Positions 7,842 to 11,892 of a stretch of DNA of 11,892 nucleotides are shown here, in pieces; the stretch's first letter is position 1, and each line of letters begins with the position of its first letter. Source of the DNA: Dehalococcoidia bacterium (GTDB lineage Bacteria > Chloroflexota > Dehalococcoidia > JACVQG01 > JAHKAY01). The stretch is taken from NCBI GenBank assembly GCA_030740315.1, contig JASLXN010000028.1, forward strand, positions 1-11,892, in the 5' to 3' direction. The notes under the pieces were generated by a model. It searched no databases. It saw only the letters and a program-made list of their open reading frames with translations, and was not told the origin of the DNA. Position numbers and translations under genes: made by a program.

Positions 7842-7879
7842 GCTCACCCCCCCACGATAATTATCGTGGGGGGGTGAGC
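7842..7879. repeat. Perfect 38-bp palindrome without spacer
   Basis: Each 19-base arm runs GCTCACCCCCCCACGATAA and its exact complement, meeting at an AATT centre. Every position pairs; the flanking bases 7841 and 7880 do not. It lies in the gap between the nucleotidyltransferase remnant and the rightward mutase promoter. Transcribed on either strand it would fold into one very stable hairpin, but no T-tract follows on either side, so it is not a standard intrinsic terminator. It could be a REP/MITE-type repeat, a protein-binding inverted repeat around ACGATAATTATCGT, or a transcription block. Confidence 0.95.
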
Positions 7880-7976
7880 CCCCCGCTCCCCCGGCGGACA
7901 GGGTGCATAGCTCCAGGGCTTATCTGATGGATGGGTGGGAAGTGGAAATTGGTAGCAAGACCGCCGGCAGGCCGTG

Positions 7977-8006
7977 GGGACAAGCCGCCCGCCGTACATA
8001 TATAAT
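7977..8006 (+). promoter_or_regulatory. Candidate promoter for the acyl-CoA mutase gene
   Basis: GGGACA (7977-7982, 4/6 to consensus) is followed after 18 bases by a perfect TATAAT (8001-8006). Transcription would begin near 8013, leaving a leader of about 20 bases that contains the AGGAGG. The 38-bp palindrome ends about 98 bases upstream. Confidence 0.55.
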
Positions 8007-8022
8007 GAGTTGTTGTGCTGAA

Positions 8023-8028
8023 AGGAGG
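8023..8028 (+). promoter_or_regulatory. Strong Shine-Dalgarno site that fixes a GTG start
   Basis: AGGAGG inside AAAGGAGG lies five bases before GTG 8034. No ATG occurs in this frame with comparable spacing, so this site decides the start of the mutase gene. Confidence 0.8.
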
Positions 8029-8033
8029 CCGCC

Positions 8034-9641
8034 GTGCAGGAGCGTAAAAAGGAATTCACTACCGCATCGGGCATTCCCTTGAAGGACGTTTATACACATG
8101 AGGATGTCGCCCACTTGCGGCTGGAAGAGACCCTGGGTGCACCTGGTCAGCAACCCTACACCCGTGGCATCTACCCCAGCATGTACCGCAGCAAACTGTG
8201 GACCATCCGGCAGTTCACCGGCTTCGCCACCCCTGAGGAGACCAACCAGCGTTTCAAGATGGAATACGAGTTGGGCCAGACGGGGTTCTCCATCGCCTTT
8301 GACGCCGTTACAGAGAGCGGACTGGATCCAGATGACCCCCGGGTGGCGGGGGACGTGGGTATGGGTGGCGTGCCTGTGACCTCCCTGCTGGACATGGAGG
8401 CCATGTTTGATGGCCTGCCTATAGAAAAGGTCTCCACGGCCGTCATCGCCACGCCCTGGAACTCCTGCGCCTTGTCAGCCATGTATTTCGCCCTATCTGA
8501 AAAACGGGGCATACCCATGGAGGCACTTGATGGAACTACGCAGAACGACCTGCTCCTCTTTACGGGGTGCTGCAAGCTGACTGATATCGTTCCCCCCGGC
8601 GATATGCTTCGCCTCAGCGTTGATCTGGTGGAGTGGTGTGCCCAGAATATGCCCAAGTGGCACCCGGTCAGCTTTGCCTCCTACAACTACCGGGAGAACG
8701 CCATCTCTGCCCCCCAGGAGTTGGGCCTGCTATTCGCCAATACGGTGGCCTACGTGGATGAGGAGTTAGGCCGGGGCAGGCTAAAGATAGACGACTTTGC
8801 TCCCACCCTCACCTTTCATCTGGCGGCCCATAGTGACCTCTTGGAGGAGGTGGCCAAGTTCCGGGCAGCCCGGCGAATGTGGCACAAGCTGCTTACAGAG
8901 CGCTACGGTGCTAGGGATCCTCGCTCCTCGGCGTTCCGTACTCACATCCAGACCTCGGGCTCCACCCTCACCTACCAGCAGCCGTTAAACAACATCGTCC
9001 GGGTAGCTTACCAGTTGCTGGCCGCCGCCCTGGGTGGGGTGCAGTCCATGCACGCCACTTCTTATGACGAGGCCCTGTGCCTGCCCTCGGAGCAGGGCAT
9101 CCTCATGTCCATTCGTACACAGCAGATAGCCCAGATGGAGGCTGGCGTGACCAGCGTGGCTGACCCCCTAGGCGGCTCTTACTACATTGAATGGCTCACC
9201 GACCAGGTGGAGCAGCGCTCGTGGGACTACATGCGCCAGATAGAGGATATGGGCGGGCTGGTGGCCTGTTTGGAGTCCGGATGGGTGCACCGCGAGTTCC
9301 AGAAGGCCATGTTGGAGCACGAGATGAAGCTGACCAGTGGGGAGAAGGAGGTGGTGGGGGTGAACAACTTTCATATGGAGGAGGAGCCTCATGATGTGCC
9401 CGTGTTCCGCCCCAACCCTAAATCGGTTGATATCCAGATAGCTAAGCTGGAGAAGCTCAAAGCGGAGCGGGACAACACCGAGGTAGGCTCGGCGCTAGCC
9501 CAGATAAAAGAGGCCTCCCAGCGGCAGGAGAATGTCATGCCGGCGGTGATACGGGCAGTGAAGGCCTATGCCACCCTGGGGGAAATCCAGGGTGTGTGGC
9601 GTGGAATGTACCCGCTGTGGCGCATGCCCATAGGAATATAG
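8034..9641 (+). CDS. Divergent B12-dependent acyl-CoA mutase, large (catalytic) subunit
   Basis: 535 residues aligning along the TIM-barrel subunit of methylmalonyl-CoA mutase (MCM). These enzymes use adenosylcobalamin radicals to rearrange acyl-CoA carbon skeletons. Seen: QPYTRGIYPSMYRSKLWTIR (40-59), where Tyr51 corresponds to MCM Tyr89; DPRVAGDVGMGGV (101-113); GTTQNDLL (167-174), Gln170 matching Gln197; IDDFAPTLTF (252-261); FRTHIQTSG (301-309); and VADPLGGSYYIEWLT (375-389). The region gapless with MCM SGYHMQEAG reads ASYNYRENA, so the catalytic His244 is Asn218. The stretch holding Arg207 reads TGCCKLTDIVPP, without the arginine. MCM DLPTHRGYDSD is DAVTESGLDPD here. The C-terminal cobalamin-binding domain is absent, so a separate small subunit would be needed, and none adjoins. 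GTG 8034 has an ideal AGGAGG. Family sure; substrate and activity unknown, not classical MCM. Confidence 0.9.
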   Translation: MQERKKEFTTASGIPLKDVYTHEDVAHLRLEETLGAPGQQPYTRGIYPSMYRSKLWTIRQFTGFATPEETNQRFKMEYELGQTGFSIAFDAVTESGLDPDDPRVAGDVGMGGVPVTSLLDMEAMFDGLPIEKVSTAVIATPWNSCALSAMYFALSEKRGIPMEALDGTTQNDLLLFTGCCKLTDIVPPGDMLRLSVDLVEWCAQNMPKWHPVSFASYNYRENAISAPQELGLLFANTVAYVDEELGRGRLKIDDFAPTLTFHLAAHSDLLEEVAKFRAARRMWHKLLTERYGARDPRSSAFRTHIQTSGSTLTYQQPLNNIVRVAYQLLAAALGGVQSMHATSYDEALCLPSEQGILMSIRTQQIAQMEAGVTSVADPLGGSYYIEWLTDQVEQRSWDYMRQIEDMGGLVACLESGWVHREFQKAMLEHEMKLTSGEKEVVGVNNFHMEEEPHDVPVFRPNPKSVDIQIAKLEKLKAERDNTEVGSALAQIKEASQRQENVMPAVIRAVKAYATLGEIQGVWRGMYPLWRMPIGI

Positions 9642-9708
9642 GCGAATGGATTCTGTCTACTGTGTCGTGAATCTGCTCCTCTGAGTTGAAGTGTAACGAA
9701 CTTGTAGA

Positions 9709-9738
9709 GTGACCCGGGAACCATGTTCATATTATAAT
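9709..9738 (+). promoter_or_regulatory. Candidate promoter for the FeS flavoprotein gene
   Basis: GTGACC (9709-9714, 4/6) is followed after 18 bases by a perfect TATAAT (9733-9738) in the 197-base gap after the mutase gene. Expected start near 9745, leader about 94 bases. It would let the flavoprotein gene be expressed independently of the mutase. Confidence 0.5.
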
Positions 9739-9763
9739 GTTACTGTAGCCCTCAGAACTGTGC

Positions 9764-9813
9764 CGGAGGATATGCTTGGGGTTTTACTTTTCGCCCCACT
9801 CCGCCTGAAATAG
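9764..9813 (+). other. Leader hairpin overlapping a 13-codon ORF before the flavoprotein gene
   Basis: CGGAG (9764-9768) can pair with CTCCG (9799-9803), and inside it GGGG (9778-9781) with CCCC (9794-9797). The same bases encode a short frame from ATG 9772 to TAG 9811, MLGVLLFAPLRLK, with GGAGG only two bases before its ATG, which is too close for good initiation. Either could be chance. No riboswitch class is recognised. Confidence 0.22.
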
Positions 9814-9838
9814 GGGAGAAAGGTGGTGCAGTAGAGGT

Positions 9839-11224
9839 ATGGCTAAGCTTAATCCTCACCGGGTGCCCATGTCACGTCAGAAGCCGCAGGAGCGCCGGCG
9901 GAACTTTGATGAGGTGGCCTTGGGCTATTCACCGTCCGAGGCCATCGCCGAAGCCACCCGCTGTATACAATGTCCCAAACCCCAGTGTGTGCCCGGCTGC
10001 CCCGCAGGCATAGACATCCCTGGATTTATGCTGGCTATCAAAGAGGAGGATCCGGGACGGGCGGTGCGGGTCTTGAAGGACCGCAATAACCTGCCAGGGG
10101 TATGTGGCCGGGTGTGTCCACAGGAGACCCAGTGCGAAATACGGTGCGTGGTTGGGAAGAAAGGTGCCCCTATTGCCATAGGGGCGCTGGAGCGCTATGC
10201 CGCTGACTGGGAACTGGCCCATGGCCTTATGAACGCGCAGGTAGCACCACCTACTGGCAAGGGGGTGGCCGTGGTGGGTTCCGGCCCCGCGGGCCTCACC
10301 GCCGCTGCAGACCTGGCTCGCTTGGGGCACCGCGTCTCACTGTATGAAGCCCTCCACCTCCCCGGCGGTGTACTTGTGTATGGCATACCCCAGTTCAGGC
10401 TGCCCAAAGAGATTGTGGCCGCCGAGGTGGACTATATCCGCTCCTTAGGCGTTGAGGTGAGGACGGACTGGGTGGTGGGCCGTACCGTCACTGTGGACGA
10501 GGTGCTGTCTAGCGGCGCGGATGCGCTTTTTGTGGCCACCGGGGCTGGGTTGCCCATGTTCTTGGGGGCCCCCGGTGAGAACCTGGTGGGCATATTCTCC
10601 GCCAATGAGTTCCTAACTCGCATCAACCTTATGAAGGCCTACCTGTTCCCGGAGTACGATACTCCGGTGGTTCGGGGGCAGAAAGTGGTTGTGGTGGGTG
10701 GAGGCAATGTGGCTATGGATGCTGCCCGCTCTGCACTGCGCCTGGGGGGCGAAGTGACACTGGTATACCGCCGCAGCGAGGCCGAAATGCCCGCCCGGTG
10801 CGAGGAGATGGAGCATGCCAGAGAAGAGGGTATAGCCTTCTGCACTCTGAGCAACCCTATACGCTTTATCGGCGACGATAGCGGCTGTTTGACGGCGGTG
10901 GAGTGCCAGGAGATGGAGTTGGGGGAGCCGGATGAGTCCGGCCGCCGCCGCCCTCTGCTCCGGGAGGGCCACACCTTCACGCTGGAGGTTGATACCGTGG
11001 TAATAGCCCTGGGCACCACTTCCAACCCCCTGCTGCCCTCCGCCACGCCGGGACTGGCCACATCCAAAAGGGGCACGGTGGACGCCGATGAGGTGGGGAA
11101 GACCTCTAAGCTCTGGGTATGGGCCGCGGGGGATGTGGTCTCCGGTGCAGCCACCGTCATATCCGCCATCGGACAGGCTAAGCGTGCCGCCAAGGACATA
11201 GACGAGTTTTTGAAGACCGTTTAA
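9839..11224 (+). CDS. FeS/FAD NAD(P)H oxidoreductase, glutamate synthase small-subunit type (GltD/GltA/NfnL)
   Basis: 461 residues, the size of GltD-type proteins. The N-terminal FeS domain shows Cys42-x2-Cys45-x4-Cys50-x3-Cys54 (CIQCPKPQCVPGCP) and Cys89-x3-Cys93-x5-Cys99-x3-Cys103, the ligands for two 4Fe-4S clusters. FAD is bound at VVGSGPAGLTAA (145-156) and by the late AAGDVVSGAATV (429-440). The NAD(P)H Rossmann motif is VVVVGGGNVAMDAARSAL (283-300), followed by VYRRSEAEMPA (309-319), whose arginine pair favours NADPH. These proteins pass electrons from NADPH to glutamate synthase, or act as homo-oligomeric GltA, NfnL or SudA (polysulfide/ferredoxin) subunits. No glutamate synthase large subunit or NfnS-type partner is in the window, so the specific role is open. 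ATG 9839 follows AGGTGG by twelve bases. It has its own candidate promoter and converges on the RibD_C gene. Confidence 0.92.
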   Translation: MAKLNPHRVPMSRQKPQERRRNFDEVALGYSPSEAIAEATRCIQCPKPQCVPGCPAGIDIPGFMLAIKEEDPGRAVRVLKDRNNLPGVCGRVCPQETQCEIRCVVGKKGAPIAIGALERYAADWELAHGLMNAQVAPPTGKGVAVVGSGPAGLTAAADLARLGHRVSLYEALHLPGGVLVYGIPQFRLPKEIVAAEVDYIRSLGVEVRTDWVVGRTVTVDEVLSSGADALFVATGAGLPMFLGAPGENLVGIFSANEFLTRINLMKAYLFPEYDTPVVRGQKVVVVGGGNVAMDAARSALRLGGEVTLVYRRSEAEMPARCEEMEHAREEGIAFCTLSNPIRFIGDDSGCLTAVECQEMELGEPDESGRRRPLLREGHTFTLEVDTVVIALGTTSNPLLPSATPGLATSKRGTVDADEVGKTSKLWVWAAGDVVSGAATVISAIGQAKRAAKDIDEFLKTV

Positions 11225-11369
11225 CGATAATTCTTGCTCCAGCCCACCTTTCTGATAGATAACTAAGGGGAGCGAAACCCCCTGGATACTCGTGTGTGGG
11301 CAGGCGGGAATTTAAATGCGTGCTAATGGTCTTGTCTAAGCAGAGGCTGACTGTTAACGAGGGTTCCAT

Positions 11370-11392
11370 CCAAAGGAGTATAACCCCTTTGG
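11370..11392. repeat. Inverted repeat, 7-bp perfect stem
   Basis: CCAAAGG (11370-11376) and CCTTTGG (11386-11392) flank a nine-base loop. No T-tract follows on either strand, so it is not an obvious terminator. Confidence 0.6.
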
Positions 11393-11407
11393 CGAGGGTG
11401 TGGATGT

Positions 11408-11437
11408 GCCGCCCTAGCGGATATAAAACTGGGCGGC
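11408..11437. repeat. Inverted repeat, 7-bp perfect GC stem abutting a G16 run
   Basis: GCCGCCC (11408-11414) and GGGCGGC (11431-11437) flank a 16-base AT-rich loop, TAGCGGATATAAAACT. The right arm runs directly into the homopolymer at 11438. Confidence 0.6.
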
Positions 11438-11453
11438 GGGGGGGGGGGGGGGG
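11438..11453. repeat. Homopolymer run of 16 G
   Basis: Sixteen consecutive G (C on the other strand), ended by ATAAAAAG. It is non-coding here. Such a tract is prone to polymerase slippage, so its true length may vary between cells or be an assembly estimate. Confidence 0.9.
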
Positions 11454-11473
11454 ATAAAAAGTAGCCTGTTGCG

Positions 11474-11504
11474 AAAAACTTGGTCTCGCCCTTCGTGGGC
11501 AACC
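11474..11504 (-). terminator. Weak terminator-like hairpin after the RibD_C gene
   Basis: On the minus strand GCCC-ACGAA-GGGC (11500-11488), with outer GGT/ACC pairing, is followed about ten bases later by TTTTT (11478-11474). It lies some 35-60 bases beyond the stop of the minus-strand gene. The core stem is short and the T-tract distant, so this is tentative. Confidence 0.28.
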
Positions 11505-11536
11505 CTAAACTAAAGGGCACCATCCGTTAAGTGTCC

Positions 11537-11892
11537 TTAACCCTTTACTAGGAGCCATTGAATGAGACCAGTCTCATAGGCCTCGCAACCCGTTGTTTTG
11601 AAAAAGGACCGCGTTGCACCCGGCGCAAATAGGGGGATGCCTCCTCCAAGCGCGAGGGGGAAGATAGTCAGGAGCATCTCGTCAATGAGACCCTCATTGA
11701 GCATGGCCGTATTCACCTGGCCTCCGCCGACCAGCCAGATATCCTTGCCAGACTCTTTCTTCAATGAGCGCACGAAACCCGCAATGTCGCCTGAGATGAA
11801 TCGCACGTGGGATGTATCCGAAGGGGGTGTGCCCCGGGTGAAGACGTAGTTGGTCTTATCCGGATAGGGGAACTTGGAGACAGTTAGCGTTA
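11537..11892 (-). CDS. RibD_C / dihydrofolate-reductase-fold protein, partial (N-terminus missing)
   Basis: 118 C-terminal residues of a protein usually around 175 long; the start lies beyond the right edge. Seen: FPYPDKTNYVFTRG, then VRFISGDIAGFVRSLKK, GKDIWLVGGGQVNTAMLNEG (the glycine-rich NADPH-binding loop of the fold), LIDEMLLTIFPLALGGGIPL (the signature strand-turn near the end), and a final YETGLIQWLLVKG strand. These match the small stand-alone YwjB/YyaP-type RibD_C proteins annotated as the dihydrofolate reductase family. They are related to the reductase half of riboflavin enzyme RibD, but most have no proven substrate. The frame is open to the window edge, so a GTG at 11806 inside it is not the start. 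Stop TAA at 11539-11537. It converges with the flavoprotein gene across a 312-base gap. Family call firm, function not. Confidence 0.88.
   Translation of the reverse strand, partial: TLTVSKFPYPDKTNYVFTRGTPPSDTSHVRFISGDIAGFVRSLKKESGKDIWLVGGGQVNTAMLNEGLIDEMLLTIFPLALGGGIPLFAPGATRSFFKTTGCEAYETGLIQWLLVKG

Larger units (their letters stand above)
11225..11536. other. Gene-free stretch with small hairpins between convergent genes
   Basis: No frame here looks coding; the one long minus-strand frame is a proline run read from the G tract. It holds GGGG-AGCGAAA-CCCC (11267-11281), two 7-bp hairpins, a 16-G run and, near the right end, a weak terminator-like hairpin. Base composition is patchy, with AT-rich and G-rich segments unlike the coding regions, as in an intergenic repeat or remnant. 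I recognise no RNA family. Confidence 0.5.

Noticed and set aside
8171..8656. 161-residue antisense frame within the mutase gene
   Set aside because: It is antisense to strongly conserved mutase motifs and shows no recognisable domain; expected in GC-rich coding DNA.
11223..11232. ACGATAATT just after the flavoprotein stop matches half of the palindrome core at 7842-7879
   Set aside because: Only nine bases match and none of the flanking C/G tracts; consistent with chance.
11267..11282. GGGG-AGCGAAA-CCCC hairpin downstream of the flavoprotein gene as a terminator
   Set aside because: The stem is only four base pairs and is followed by CTGGATACTC with no T-tract.
11323..11523. Minus-strand frame with a polyproline run
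   Set aside because: The prolines come from reading the homopolymer tract; the frame has no domain, no ribosome site and lies in a hairpin-rich non-coding gap.
11537..11806. Complete small protein starting at GTG 11806
   Set aside because: The frame stays open to the window edge and the upstream residues (FPYPDKTNYVFTRG) belong to the same RibD_C domain, so this is a partial gene.

Overview
The window is GC-rich, densely coded bacterial chromosome with no phage, conjugation, transposase, CRISPR or RNA genes that I can recognise. The mix of genes suggests an uncultured member of the Chloroflexota, perhaps Dehalococcoidia or a SAR202-like relative: a YGWVIVG-type MFS carrier, family III CoA-transferase, stand-alone acyl-CoA mutase large subunit, stand-alone glutamate-synthase-type flavoprotein, and a glutamyl-tRNA synthetase with HIGN in place of HIGH. 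This assignment is inference from family resemblance and carries low to moderate confidence.

Minus-strand block (about 1-7430, reading right to left). An MFS carrier is followed by glutamyl-tRNA synthetase (gltX), the mismatch-repair ATPase mutS, a CaiB/BaiF CoA-transferase, and the first 164 residues of a sulfite-oxidase-fold molybdopterin protein that runs off the left edge. mutS and the CoA-transferase each have a plausible promoter of their own. The last two genes are joined without a gap: the molybdopterin ORF begins at the codon right after the CoA-transferase UAG, in the same frame, and appears to need a CUG start.

Divergent junction (about 7430-8033). This holds a decayed N-terminal piece of a sugar-phosphate nucleotidyltransferase (minus strand), a perfect 38-bp palindrome with no spacer, and a promoter with a consensus -10 box pointing right.

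Plus-strand block (8034-11224). A methylmalonyl-CoA-mutase-family large subunit starts at GTG behind a strong ribosome binding site. It is followed, from a second promoter, by an FeS/FAD/NAD(P)H oxidoreductase of the GltD/GltA/NfnL type. The mutase has the family fold throughout but lacks the usual active-site histidine (Asn instead) and the substrate-carboxylate arginine, and no B12-binding subunit lies next to it. It is the best candidate here for undescribed chemistry.

Right end (11225-11892). A 312-base gene-free stretch contains small hairpins and a run of 16 G. It is followed by the C-terminal two-thirds of a RibD_C/dihydrofolate-reductase-fold protein on the minus strand, cut by the right edge.

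Functionally, the window combines housekeeping genes (gltX, mutS) with accessory carbon and redox metabolism: carrier, CoA-transferase, acyl-CoA mutase and electron-transfer flavoprotein. Acid uptake, CoA activation and carbon-skeleton rearrangement would make a sensible sequence of steps, but the housekeeping genes lie between these functions and the sequence does not prove a shared pathway.
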